DNA of 64,000 nucleotides, taken from the NCBI RefSeq assembly GCF_009846745.1, contig NZ_AQPF01000016.1, positions 16,529 to 80,528 on the forward strand, given 5' to 3'. The notes under the pieces were generated by a model. It was given only the letters and a program-made list of their open reading frames with translations. It was not told the origin of the DNA and searched no databases. Position 1 is the first letter of the stretch. Every line of letters begins with the position of its first letter. This document shows positions 18,307 to 27,255 of this stretch, piece by piece. Position numbers and translations under genes: made by a program. The DNA comes from Alloalcanivorax xiamenensis. GTDB taxonomy: Bacteria > Pseudomonadota > Gammaproteobacteria > Pseudomonadales > Alcanivoracaceae.

Positions 18307-19878
18307 ATGGAAACAGTGGCGACACTGATTATCGGCAGTGGGTTCGGTGGGTCGGTGATGGCCTGCCGGCTGGCGGAACGAGGGGAACGGGTAGTGGTGC
18401 TGGAGCGGGGGCGCCGCTGGCAGTCACGGGACTACCCCAGTGTCAGCCAGGACAACTGGCTATGGGATGAGGACGAACCCGAACATCAGAACGGTTGGCT
18501 CGACTTCCGCTACTTCGGTGACATGAGCATCGCCATGGGCGCGGGCGTGGGCGGCGGCTCGCTGATCTATGCCAACGTCAGCCTGGATGCTCGCCCGGAG
18601 ATGTTCGAACAGGGCTGGCCGGAAGCCATTCGTTTCCCGCAATTGAGCCGCCATTACCACACCGTCGGCCAAATGATGGGGGTGCAGTCGCTGCCGGACA
18701 ATCAGTGGACGCCGCGCACCCGCCTGATGCACGAGGCGGCGGAGAAGCTCGGTCACGGTGGCCGCTTCAAAGTGGTGCCGCAGGCGATCCAGTTCGATCC
18801 GGACTGGCATGCCGGCCTCGATGACGCTTACGACTATCGCCACAGCAAAACCTGGACCAATGCCCACGGCCGCGAGCAAGGCACCTGCGTGCATTGCGGC
18901 AACTGTGATCTGGGGTGTCCGGTGAACGCCAAGAACACTCTGGACCTGAACTATCTGGCACGGGCGGAGCAGCACGGTGCCGATATTCGCCCGTTGCACC
19001 ACGTGCGCTGGATACGGCCGCTGGAAGACGGCCGCTACGAGGTGGGCGTGCGTGATCTGCTGGCCGGTGCCTGGCGCCGCTATCGCGCCGGCCGGGTGAT
19101 CGTCGCCGCTGGCAGTGTCGGTTCCACCGAGTTGCTGTTGCGTTGCCGTGATCAGTACCGCACCTTGCCGAAGTTGAGCCGGGTACTGGGACGCAACTGG
19201 AGTTGTAACGGCGACTTCTTCACGCCGGCGCTCTATGCCGATCGCGAGATCGCGCCGACTCGCGGCCCCACCATCACCAGCGCCATCGATTACCTGGATG
19301 GCAGCGACAACGGCGCTCGCTACCTGGTGGAGGACGGCGGCCTGCCGGACTTGCTGGGTAATCTGCTGGAACACACCGCCCGGCACCCGCGTCTGGCACG
19401 CACCCGCCTGGCCACGGCCATGCTTGAATATGGCGAGGACAGTAACCCGTTTCTGCGTATGATGCCGTGGTTCGGCCAGGCGGTGGACGATCCCGGCGGC
19501 CGCTTCCGTCTGGGACGGCGCTGGTACGCGCCCTGGAAAAAGGACCGGCTGCGGCTGAAATGGGATTACCGCAAGGCGCAAAAAGCGGTGCAGGCGCTGG
19601 CCGACCGCCACCTGGCGTTGACTGAAGCCACCGGCGGCCGGGGCATGACGCCGGCCACCTGGAAGTGGTTCAAGAATCTGGTGACCCCCCATCCACTGGG
19701 AGGCTGCGGCATGGCCGACGACCCCAAGCAGGGGGTGGTGGACCACACCGGCGCGGTATTCCACTATCCCGGCCTGTATGTGGTGGACGGCGCCATGGTG
19801 CCCCGCGCGCTGGGATTGAACCCGTCCAAGACCATCGCCGCCCTGGCCGAGTACGCCGCCACGCGCATGCCAGGGTAA
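18307..19878 (+). CDS. GMC-type FAD oxidoreductase (cholesterol oxidase-like)
   Basis: A 523-residue flavoprotein starting METVATLIIGSGFGGSVMAC with the FAD GxGxxG loop, GAGVGGGSLIYANV, a cysteine-rich GTCVHCGNCDLGCPVNAKNT, and a C-terminal GMC block with HPLGGCGMADD and NPSKTIAALAEYAA. The Cys-rich stretch and overall order fit the bacterial cholesterol-oxidase/sterol-dehydrogenase branch. There is no signal peptide. An AGGGGGAAG Shine-Dalgarno precedes the ATG. It probably oxidises an alcohol or sterol; the true substrate is unknown. Confidence 0.85.
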   Translation: METVATLIIGSGFGGSVMACRLAERGERVVVLERGRRWQSRDYPSVSQDNWLWDEDEPEHQNGWLDFRYFGDMSIAMGAGVGGGSLIYANVSLDARPEMFEQGWPEAIRFPQLSRHYHTVGQMMGVQSLPDNQWTPRTRLMHEAAEKLGHGGRFKVVPQAIQFDPDWHAGLDDAYDYRHSKTWTNAHGREQGTCVHCGNCDLGCPVNAKNTLDLNYLARAEQHGADIRPLHHVRWIRPLEDGRYEVGVRDLLAGAWRRYRAGRVIVAAGSVGSTELLLRCRDQYRTLPKLSRVLGRNWSCNGDFFTPALYADREIAPTRGPTITSAIDYLDGSDNGARYLVEDGGLPDLLGNLLEHTARHPRLARTRLATAMLEYGEDSNPFLRMMPWFGQAVDDPGGRFRLGRRWYAPWKKDRLRLKWDYRKAQKAVQALADRHLALTEATGGRGMTPATWKWFKNLVTPHPLGGCGMADDPKQGVVDHTGAVFHYPGLYVVDGAMVPRALGLNPSKTIAALAEYAATRMPG

Positions 19879-19882
19879 TTCT

Positions 19883-20240
19883 TCACCGCGCCGTTACTGA
19901 TGACGGGGGCGCGGCTCGGATCGCGGCGGCCAGATGCTCCCGGAGTGCCTGTGCCGCCGGCAACGTTTCTCCCCGTGCCGAGCAGACAGGCTGTGCCTGT
20001 TCACCTTGCAGCCGCCCGTGGCGAGAATGAACGGCTGCGTCGCCAGCGTGATGCCCGGCGCGGTGGCGCGGCGGGCGAGTTCATCAGTGCCTTCCTGGGA
20101 AACCACCTCGATAGCGTCGAGATGACCGAAGGAAAGCGGCCCAGGCGGAGACGTCCACAGCGCAGGCCGTGGCTGTCATCGACCAGTGCACGGATCGTGT
20201 CCGGATGGGCCCGCATGGCGCGGGCATGCTCCAGTATTCC
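19883..20240 (-). pseudogene. LysR-family regulator remnant
   Basis: Minus-strand translation shows the effector-binding half of a LysR regulator broken over several frames: ILEHARAMRAHPDTIRALVD then GRLRLGRFPSV, shifting to EVVSQEGTDELARRATAPGI with QPFILATGGC, then ending AQALREHLAAAIRAAPPSSV with a stop at 19883. At least two frameshifts separate these pieces, and an in-frame TAG stands just upstream. The DNA-binding N-terminus is missing, where the GST remnant begins on the other strand. It was probably once a divergent lysR-gst pair. Confidence 0.75.
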
Positions 20241-20277
20241 CCTCTACGAAGCCATGCGCCCTGTAGATGGAGATCCC

Positions 20278-20660
20278 GACGAAGCTGTATGACGCCCCGC
20301 GTACCTGCTCCTTGTCGCCGCATATCGTATTGCACGAGTGAACGGATTCTGGTGGATATCCGCACCAAGAAAACCGCCGACGGCCGCGACTTTCTCACCA
20401 TCAATCCGAAGGGCTATGTTGCCGCCCTGGAACTGGACGATGGGCGGGTGCTGACCGAAGGCGCACTGATAGTCCGGTACCTGGCGGATCCGCGACCAGA
20501 GCAGGGGCTGGCATCGCCGGCCGCTACCTGGGAGCGGGTGCGATTGCGGGAACGGTTCAAATTTGTCACCTGTGAATTCCATGCCGGCCTGGCACCGTTA
20601 TTCAACAGGGCATTAGCGGAGACCGCGGGAGGGTATCTCGCCGAGCGGCCGCACCGGCGT
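20278..20660 (+). pseudogene. Glutathione S-transferase remnant
   Basis: The frame from 20278 reads TKLYDAPRTCSLSPHIVLHE and then a TGA. The initiator position is ACG, not ATG. After a short deletion the sequence continues in another frame as LVDIRTKKTADGRDFLTINP, KGYVAALELDDGRVLTEGAL and FVTCEFHAGLAPLFNRALAE, which is the classical bacterial GST N-domain and early C-domain. The rest of the C-domain is not recognisable. Lost start, internal stop and frameshift make it non-functional. About 190 bp of featureless DNA follow, up to the methyltransferase. Confidence 0.8.
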
Positions 20661-20852
20661 CCGGATTATCCGCAGCCGACTCCGGCGGTGCGGGCGGCAC
20701 CGCGGGGGAAGCCGCTTCGTAGCCAACGCCGCCGGGCTCGGGACAAGGGGGTATTCGTTTTGCCGGGGGTGGCCCTCGGTAAAAACGATTGGATGGCGTG
20801 GGTCGGCGTCGGCACACTCCCGGGTTTCGGGCAGAAAAAGCAGGGGAAGTGA

Positions 20853-21689
20853 ATGAGCGATGCATTGCAATCCCGGGATTGGGCCAATGGGCGAGGCGGT
20901 AAATGGCAGGCTCAGTTGGGGGCCATCGAAGCCATGCTCAAACCGGTGGACAGACCCTTGCTGGACGCCATGGATCTGAGCCGGCCCGGCCGTATCGCCG
21001 ATATCGGTTCCGGAGGAGGTGGCACCAGCCTGGCCATCGCGGCACGGGCGGCCGCCGGCAGCCAGGTTTATGGTTTCGATATCGCCCCGGAACTGGTGGC
21101 CAGTGCCCGTGAGCGTGCGGCCGCCGCGGCCGCTCCGGTGCTCTTCGAGCAGTCCGATGTCACCGTTGTCGATCTTCCCTTCCCCCGGTTTGATCAACTG
21201 GTGTCCCGCTTTGGCATTATGTTCTTCGCTGAGCCGGCGGCGGCGTTCGCGCGATTGGCGGACTGGCTGACACCCGGCGGCGGTTTCACTTTCGCGGTCT
21301 GGGGACCGGCGGATGACAATCTGTGGATGGACGGAGCGCGCCGTGAGGTGGCCGCGGTGATGAATCTGCCGGAGCCGGACTGGCGAGCGCCGGGACCGTT
21401 TCGGTACGGCGATCCCGATCCGTTGCTGGCGTTGCTGGCGGCCGCCGGTTTCAGTGGCCTGCACGTGGAGGAATGGCGCGGGCGGTTGCCGGTAGGGGGC
21501 GGACTGGCGCCGGAACCGGCGGCGGATTTCGCCTTGTCCAGTTTCGCCATCTCGGAGCGGCTGGCGGAGGCGGATGAGGCCCAGCGCCAGACCGCCCGGG
21601 AACGGCTGACGGAGCGGTTCCGCGCCCATGTGAGCAACGGCGAAGTATGGATGGGCGCGCGGGTCCACCTGGTCAGCGGACGGCGCTGA
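20853..21689 (+). CDS. Class I SAM-dependent methyltransferase
   Basis: A 278-residue methyltransferase. Motif I is IADIGSGGGGTSLAIAARAA (about residues 47-66), with an acidic SAM-ribose residue in VYGFDIAPELV; DLPFPRFDQLVSRFGIMFFA and LTPGGGFTFAVWGP complete the Rossmann-like fold. The substrate is not deducible. GGGGAAG stands upstream of the ATG. It may be co-transcribed with the LysR gene 100 bp downstream. Confidence 0.85.
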   Translation: MSDALQSRDWANGRGGKWQAQLGAIEAMLKPVDRPLLDAMDLSRPGRIADIGSGGGGTSLAIAARAAAGSQVYGFDIAPELVASARERAAAAAAPVLFEQSDVTVVDLPFPRFDQLVSRFGIMFFAEPAAAFARLADWLTPGGGFTFAVWGPADDNLWMDGARREVAAVMNLPEPDWRAPGPFRYGDPDPLLALLAAAGFSGLHVEEWRGRLPVGGGLAPEPAADFALSSFAISERLAEADEAQRQTARERLTERFRAHVSNGEVWMGARVHLVSGRR

Positions 21690-21788
21690 AGGCCCGGCGG
21701 GCTTCTCAACGCTATCCGATTCGGGCCATGATGCGGAACTGGCCGAAAGCCCAATCGGTCGGATAAAGAGCGACCGGATAAAGAGCGA

Positions 21789-22667
21789 ATGGATCTGCAG
21801 CAACTGACCGTATTCGTGACGGTGGCCCGGGAAGGCTCCATCACCCGCGCCTCCCGCCGTCTGTGCCTGAGCCAGCCGGCGATCAGCGCCCGCGTTCAGG
21901 CCCTGGAACAATCCCTGTCACTGACCCTGTTCCAACGTACCCCCCGGGGCATGAACCTCACCGCCGACGGTGAAATCCTGCTGACCAGGGCGGAAGTGGT
22001 GCTGGCGGCCCGCCAGGACCTGTTGCGACAAGCCGCCCGCCTGCGCGGCGGGCCGGCGGGCCGGTTGCGGCTGGGTGCTGGCCATAATATTCAGCCGGCA
22101 CCGTTACGGCGTTTGCTGACCGAATTGGCGCGCCATCATCCCGATGTGGACGTGGCGCTGGAATACGGTGCTTCCCGGGACCTCGCCGAAGCGCTGCAGC
22201 GAGGAGCCCTGGACGCGGCTTTTTATCACCGCGCCGGGCCGGCGGAGGAAGGCCTGATCGCCTGGGAACTGGCCCGCTTCAGCATTCAGTTGGTGGCGCC
22301 GTCGGATTGGGTGACACCGGGGCCGCTCGACTGGCGGCGTCTGGAGACGTTACCGTGGATTTGTCCCGGCACCGATAGCGGCTGCGGCCGGGCGGCGGAA
22401 GCGCTGTTCCGGCGGCACGGCATCCGACCGCCGCGCATCATCCGGGTCGACAAGGAAAGCATGACCCGGGGCCTGGTCGCCGCCGGTGCCGGGTTGGGCC
22501 TGGTGCATGAAGGCGGCACCGATGAGGCACGGCGGCAGGACGGAGTGACCGTGCTCTGTGAAGCGGGCCCCCCAGTGCGCCTGGTATTCGCCCATCGCGC
22601 GGATCGGGCGGACGACCCCTTGCTGAATGTGGTCAGCGCTCTGGTGGACGGCGCGCCCGTGCATTGA
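21789..22667 (+). CDS. LysR-family transcriptional regulator
   Basis: A 292-residue LysR regulator. The N-terminal helix-turn-helix is MDLQQLTVFVTVAREGSITR with ASRRLCLSQPAISARVQALE; the rest is a periplasmic-binding-protein-like effector domain (RLRLGAGHNIQPAPLRRLLT). A 14-bp sequence CGGATAAAGAGCGA is duplicated in tandem just before the start (21760-21773 and 21775-21788), duplicating the weak AAAGAG ribosome-binding site. The target gene is unknown. Confidence 0.9.
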   Translation: MDLQQLTVFVTVAREGSITRASRRLCLSQPAISARVQALEQSLSLTLFQRTPRGMNLTADGEILLTRAEVVLAARQDLLRQAARLRGGPAGRLRLGAGHNIQPAPLRRLLTELARHHPDVDVALEYGASRDLAEALQRGALDAAFYHRAGPAEEGLIAWELARFSIQLVAPSDWVTPGPLDWRRLETLPWICPGTDSGCGRAAEALFRRHGIRPPRIIRVDKESMTRGLVAAGAGLGLVHEGGTDEARRQDGVTVLCEAGPPVRLVFAHRADRADDPLLNVVSALVDGAPVH

Positions 22668-22710
22668 CAGGGCTGCCCGCCGGACGGGTGCGTCTGTATC
22701 ATGACGCGCC

Positions 22711-25209
22711 ATGACCACGAATGCTTTTATCCCCTGCGATTCCCTGCCGGTGGACGAGGTTCTGCCGGACCTGCTCGATGCCCTGAAACAGCATGGCGGC
22801 GCCGTGCTGGAAGCGCCGCCGGGAGCCGGTAAATCCACCCGCGTGCCGCTGGCTCTGCTGGACGCCGGCTGGCGTCAGGGGCGCCGTATTCTGATGCTGG
22901 AGCCGCGGCGGGTGGCGGCACGCTCGGTGGCGGCCTACATGGCATCGCGGCTGGATCAGCCGGTGGGCCAGCGGGTGGGCTATCGCACCCGGCTGGACAG
23001 CCGCGTGGGCAAGGACACGGTGATTGAAGTGGTCACCGAAGGTGTGCTCACCCGTATGCTGCATGAGGATCCGGTGCTGGAGCATTACGCGGCGGTGCTG
23101 TTCGACGAATTCCACGAGCGTTCCCTACAGGCGGATCTGGGGCTGGCCCTGGTGCAGGAAGTGCGTCAGGCATTGCGTGAGGACCTGCGTTTGCTGGTGA
23201 TGTCGGCGACCCTGGATGCGGAACCGCTGGGCCAGGGGCTGGCACTGCCGGTGGTGCGCAGTGAGGGGCGGCAGTACCCGGTGACGGTGCACTATCGGGC
23301 GCCGACGCGGGATCGTCACTGGCTGGATCATTGTGCCGATTGCGTGCGTGAGATGGCGGGCCAGGGCACGGTACTGGTGTTCTTGCCCGGCGTCGGGGAA
23401 ATCCGGCGTCTGAGCGAGGCGCTGGTTGGCCTGGGCTGTGCGGTGGAGATTTTGCATGGGCGCCTCGATGGCGATGAGCAGCAGCGGGTATTGCGCGCCA
23501 GTCAGAGCCCGAGAGTGGTGCTCGCCACCAATGTGGCGGAGACCAGTGTCACGCTGGACGGTGTCACCACGGTGGTGGACAGCGGTTTGCAGCGCAGCCC
23601 GCAATACGATCCACGGCGTCATCGCAGCCGCCTGACCACCCGCCGTATCAGCCTGGCTAACGCTGACCAGCGTGCCGGGCGCGCCGGGCGGCTTGGGCCG
23701 GGCCAGTGCCTGCGGTTGTGGTCCCGGGAGGAAGTACTGGCCCGGCATATTGAGGCGGAGACCAGCCAGGTGGCGCTGGACGGTCTGGTGCTGGATCTGG
23801 CCCGTTGGGGGTGCCGCGACCCCGGTGAATTGTTCTGGCTGACGCCGCCGCCGGCGGGGCCCTGGCGGGCGGCGAGGGCGCGGCTGAAACGGTTGGGCGC
23901 GCTCGATGAGAAGGGCGCGCTCAGCGAACTGGGGCGGGCGCTGGCGGAACTGCCAATGGACCCGGAGCAGGGGGCTCTGGTGGCGCGGGGTGATCAATAC
24001 GGCTGCTCGGAAAGCGCGGCGGTACTGGCGTTGCTGATTCAGGACGCGCCGGCCGGGCTGGACCGGGAAGTGGATTTGCAACGGCGCTGGCAACGTTATC
24101 GAGCCCGCCCAGGGGATTGGCCGTTACTGCGTAAAGCATTGCGGCGTTTGCGCGGAGTGCGGGCGGATCGGGAGGAAGCCGATGCCCTTCTGCTGGGGCG
24201 GGTGCTGGCGGAGGCCTTTCCGGACGGCCTGGCCCGCCGGCGAGAGCAAGGCACGGGTCGTAATGCCGTCGCTGATGGCGCCCGTCGTGCCCTGGCTGAC
24301 GGCTCTCGTTACCTTCTCGCTGACGGCTCTGGCGCCCGTCTGCCACCGGGCTCGGCGCTGGCGGCACATGAATGGCTGGTGGTGCTGGACACCGACGGCG
24401 ATCCCAAGGAGGGCCGTATCCGGCTGGCTTGGGGATTGGACGGGGACGCGCTGGTCAGGGTCTTGGAGCAGGCTCCATGGAGCGAACGGGTGGGATGGGA
24501 CGAGCAGCGCGGGCGGGTCGTGGCCGAGCGGATACGCGCCCTGGGTCAGTTGGTGATTGAGCAGCGGCCGCTGCCCTCGCCATCGCCGGCGCTGATCGAG
24601 CAGGGTTTGCTGGCCGGTATCCGTCAGCGGGGGCTGTCGGTGCTGCCATGGGAACCCCGCTGGCGCCAGTGGCAAGCACGGGTGAACTGGATGCATCGGC
24701 TACGCCCGCAAGAGTGGCCGGCGGCGGACGATGGGGCGCTGCTGGATACGCTGGAGGACTGGTTGCTGCCGTTTCTCGCTGGCCGCCGAAGTTTGCGGGA
24801 TCTGCGTGACCTGCTGTTAGGGCAAGCCTTATCACTGTGGCTTGGTCACGAACGGCAGGCGCGGTTGGATCAGTGGTTGCCGGAACGCTGCACGGTGGCG
24901 TCGGGGCGTGACGTGATGATCGATTATCTCCCCGAGGGCGGCCCGCGCCTGGAAGTGAAACTGCAGGAATGCTTCGGTATGGAAGCGCTGCCGTCCCTGG
25001 CCGATGGGCAACTGCCGCTGACCGCTTCGCTGTTGACCCCGGCCGGACGCCCGGCGGCCATCACCGGGGATCTCCACCGTTTCTGGCGGGAGGGGTACGC
25101 TGAGGTCCGCAAGGAATTGCGCGGCCGTTATCCCAAACACCCTTGGCCGGAGGACCCGCTGCACGCGGAGGCGACGGCGCGGACCAAGAAAGGCATGGGG
25201 CGGGGGTAA
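22711..25209 (+). CDS. hrpB: ATP-dependent helicase HrpB
   Basis: An 832-residue DEAH-type helicase of the HrpB family, cytosolic and of unclear cellular role. Walker A is APPGAGKSTRVPLALL (about residue 36), the DExH box DEFHERSLQADLG, motif III SATLD, motif V VLATNVAETSVTLDGV and motif VI QRAGRAGRLGPGQCLRLW. The C-terminal HrpB-specific region contains LPEGGPRLEVKLQECFGM and ITGDLHRFWREGYAEVRKEL. Length is normal for the family. Confidence 0.95.
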   Translation: MTTNAFIPCDSLPVDEVLPDLLDALKQHGGAVLEAPPGAGKSTRVPLALLDAGWRQGRRILMLEPRRVAARSVAAYMASRLDQPVGQRVGYRTRLDSRVGKDTVIEVVTEGVLTRMLHEDPVLEHYAAVLFDEFHERSLQADLGLALVQEVRQALREDLRLLVMSATLDAEPLGQGLALPVVRSEGRQYPVTVHYRAPTRDRHWLDHCADCVREMAGQGTVLVFLPGVGEIRRLSEALVGLGCAVEILHGRLDGDEQQRVLRASQSPRVVLATNVAETSVTLDGVTTVVDSGLQRSPQYDPRRHRSRLTTRRISLANADQRAGRAGRLGPGQCLRLWSREEVLARHIEAETSQVALDGLVLDLARWGCRDPGELFWLTPPPAGPWRAARARLKRLGALDEKGALSELGRALAELPMDPEQGALVARGDQYGCSESAAVLALLIQDAPAGLDREVDLQRRWQRYRARPGDWPLLRKALRRLRGVRADREEADALLLGRVLAEAFPDGLARRREQGTGRNAVADGARRALADGSRYLLADGSGARLPPGSALAAHEWLVVLDTDGDPKEGRIRLAWGLDGDALVRVLEQAPWSERVGWDEQRGRVVAERIRALGQLVIEQRPLPSPSPALIEQGLLAGIRQRGLSVLPWEPRWRQWQARVNWMHRLRPQEWPAADDGALLDTLEDWLLPFLAGRRSLRDLRDLLLGQALSLWLGHERQARLDQWLPERCTVASGRDVMIDYLPEGGPRLEVKLQECFGMEALPSLADGQLPLTASLLTPAGRPAAITGDLHRFWREGYAEVRKELRGRYPKHPWPEDPLHAEATARTKKGMGRG

Positions 25210-25244
25210 CACGTTTGCGGGTAACATGCCGCCGACAGCGCCGA

Positions 25245-25313
25245 TTCGCTGCCCAGGCAGCTTCCCTCAGCGGCTCCGTAGTGCTCTCTGTGGGAAGCTG
25301 CCTGGGCAGCGAA
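25245..25313. repeat. REP-like inverted pair, copy 2
   Basis: Left unit TTCGCTGCCCAGGCAGCTTC, right unit GAAGCTGCCTGGGCAGCGAA, nearly perfect complements, separated by about 17 nt. It lies 35 bp after the hrpB stop and may act as a transcript 3'-end stabiliser. Confidence 0.8.
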
Positions 25314-25454
25314 CAGCTTATTAGAGGTGCCGCCGGTGTCCCTTCCGTGTCGCTATTAGCCTGATTGACCACGCATCCCGCAGTGTGATCGTTTCGGCCC
25401 TTTCCCTGGAACACGCCCTCTGCTATCAATAGCCGCTCTCGGAGGGAGCGAAAT

Positions 25455-26249
25455 ATGAAATTTGATTCCATTATGGTTGCGGCTGAAGCCAATGAAATGA
25501 TTCTGCCCGAGGGTTGGGGGCAGGGCCGTGCCACCTTTGGTGGCTTGATGGGGGCCATCCTGATCCGTCATATGCAGGCGTATCTGGCGCGGGAACTGCC
25601 GGAGCCTCCGCCTTTGCGTTCTTTCGCTCTGACTTTTGTCGGTCCCGCTGTTCCGGGGCCGCTGGCGTTGAACGCGGAAATCCTGCGCAGTGGTAAATCC
25701 GTGACCCAGATGCAGGTTACCGCCCGTCAGGAAGGGCAGGTGGTGAGCACCATGCTGGCCAGCCTGGGGCACGCCCGCGACTCTTCCATCCGGGTTCAGG
25801 GGCCGGCGGCGCCGGACTGGAACCCCGCGGAAAAGTATCACGCCATTCCGTTCATGGAAGGTGTCTCGCCGGACTTTCTGCGCGAGTTCGAAATGCGCCC
25901 GGTGGCCGGTCAGTTTCCTTATTCCGGTAGCGATAAGCCGGACTTCGAAGGCTACATGAGCTTCCGTGAACGCCCGGAGCGCCAGGATGCCGCCAGCCTG
26001 GCCTGCCTGGTGGACGTCTGGCCGCCGTCGGTGATTCCGATGCTGACCAAGCGCGTGCCGTCCAGCTCCATGACCTGGATCATGGAGTTCCTGGAGGATC
26101 CGGCCGAGCTGCCCTGGACCGATCATTGGTTGTACACCGTGCACACCGATAGCTTCGCCGATGGCTACGGTCAGAATCGCTCGGTGATCTGGGATGGCGA
26201 AGGCCGTCCGGTGGCGTTCAGCCGCCAGACCATCGTGGTGTTTGGCTGA
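25455..26249 (+). CDS. Acyl-CoA thioesterase (TesB-like)
   Basis: A 264-residue protein of the thioesterase-like superfamily with two hot-dog halves. Visible segments are RATFGGLMGAILIRHMQAYL, LRSFALTFVGPAVPGPLALN, and the second half LACLVDVWPPSVIPML with NRSVIWDGEGRPVAFSRQTI. It probably hydrolyses medium- or long-chain acyl-CoA. A strong GGAGGGAG Shine-Dalgarno precedes the ATG. It starts a two-gene operon with the acyltransferase, 4 bp downstream. Confidence 0.85.
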   Translation: MKFDSIMVAAEANEMILPEGWGQGRATFGGLMGAILIRHMQAYLARELPEPPPLRSFALTFVGPAVPGPLALNAEILRSGKSVTQMQVTARQEGQVVSTMLASLGHARDSSIRVQGPAAPDWNPAEKYHAIPFMEGVSPDFLREFEMRPVAGQFPYSGSDKPDFEGYMSFRERPERQDAASLACLVDVWPPSVIPMLTKRVPSSSMTWIMEFLEDPAELPWTDHWLYTVHTDSFADGYGQNRSVIWDGEGRPVAFSRQTIVVFG

Positions 26250-26253
26250 TTCC

Positions 26254-26919
26254 ATGAGCGGGCTTGAATTGCCTCCTCTACATCCGGCGGATCTGGGCGC
26301 TCGGGTGCCACGTCGCGGCAGCGCCATGATGGCGCTGCTGGGCCGCTGGGTTCTCCGTGCCATCGGTTGGAAAGTGGTTGGGCGTTTGCCGGACATATCC
26401 CGGGCGGTGATGATCGCCGCTCCGCACACTTCCAATTACGATGGACTGGTGGGCATCAGCGCGATCCAGAGCCTGCGCCTGGACATCCGTTTCATGGCCA
26501 AGCACACCTTGTTCCGGGGCCCCACCGGCGTATTGCTCAAGGCGCTGGGGGGCATTCCGGTGCACCGGGGCCGCGCTGGCGGGTTGGTGGAAGAAACGCA
26601 GAGATTATTGGCCGCTGGCGACCCATTCTGGCTCGGCATCACGCCGGAAGGCACTCGCACCGGGGCGCGGGAATGGAAGACCGGCTTCTATCGAATCGCC
26701 CTGGGGCTGGAATTGCCGATCATCGTGGTGACGTTCTGCTATCGGCGCAAGGAAGCGCGGATTCTGGACGCGTTCTGGCCCACCGGCGATGTGGAGAAGG
26801 ATCTGGAAGCGATCTACGCCTTGCTGGACGACGTCGAGCCGCGCCATCCGGAAAGGCTGTCGGCGCCGCTCAAGCGCCGCCGGCAGTGGCGGGCAGGAGG
26901 CGGATCTCCTTACCAATGA
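26254..26919 (+). CDS. PlsC-type acyltransferase
   Basis: A 221-residue member of the 1-acyl-glycerol-3-phosphate acyltransferase superfamily. The catalytic HX4D motif is APHTSNYD (about residue 58), the acceptor motif ITPEGTRTG (about 130). The ATG at 26254 follows the thioesterase stop by 4 bp. Short PlsC-like proteins without a clear N-terminal membrane anchor acylate varied lysophospholipids or other acceptors; the exact substrate is unknown. Its last codons overlap the transpeptidase remnant on the other strand by 10 bp. Confidence 0.85.
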   Translation: MSGLELPPLHPADLGARVPRRGSAMMALLGRWVLRAIGWKVVGRLPDISRAVMIAAPHTSNYDGLVGISAIQSLRLDIRFMAKHTLFRGPTGVLLKALGGIPVHRGRAGGLVEETQRLLAAGDPFWLGITPEGTRTGAREWKTGFYRIALGLELPIIVVTFCYRRKEARILDAFWPTGDVEKDLEAIYALLDDVEPRHPERLSAPLKRRRQWRAGGGSPYQ

Positions 26920-27125
26920 ATCGTGATCGGCGTGCCGTCGGGGACTCCTGGCAAGACCTCCCTGATTTCCTCATTGGTGACGGCGATGCACCCGTCGGTC
27001 CAGTCCCAATGGTGATGTAAACCTCCAAGCCAGTCCATTGCCCTTGGCCGCTGCCTGGTCGCGGGCGTCGAAGTAGGAGATGTGCAGCGACAGTGGGTGG
27101 GAAATACCGTACAGCGTGAGCCCGA
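26910..27125 (-). pseudogene. L,D-transpeptidase (YkuD) remnant
   Basis: The minus strand reads GLTLYGISHPLSLHISYFDA in one frame and then, in another, WLGGLHHHWDWTDGCIAVTN and EEIREVLPGVPDGTPITIHW before a TAA at 26910. The DWTDGCIAVTNEE segment is the catalytic Cys motif of L,D-transpeptidases that cross-link peptidoglycan. The upstream catalytic His/Gly block is collapsed by a deletion and frameshift, and the N-terminal half is absent. It is the 3' relic of a gene broken near the foreign DNA at 27.2 kb. Confidence 0.75.
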
Positions 27126-27221
27126 AAAAGCCTACGACAAGAGAACGACCGCTATAAGATTAAGGAGCGACGTATGAGATCATCCCTGATTCATTTTGCG
27201 TTAGTTTAACATCAAAGCTGA

Positions 27222-27245
27222 ATGGCGCCGCTTTCGCGGCGCCAT
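27222..27245 (-). terminator. Hairpin downstream of the AT-rich gene
   Basis: Perfect 10-bp stem ATGGCGCCGC...GCGGCGCCAT with a 4-nt loop, 10 bp past the stop codon of the gene at 27256. A T-tract is lacking, so strength is uncertain. About 96 bp of AT-richer DNA without recognised features separate it from the transpeptidase remnant. Confidence 0.6.
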
Positions 27246-27255
27246 AACAAAGCAC

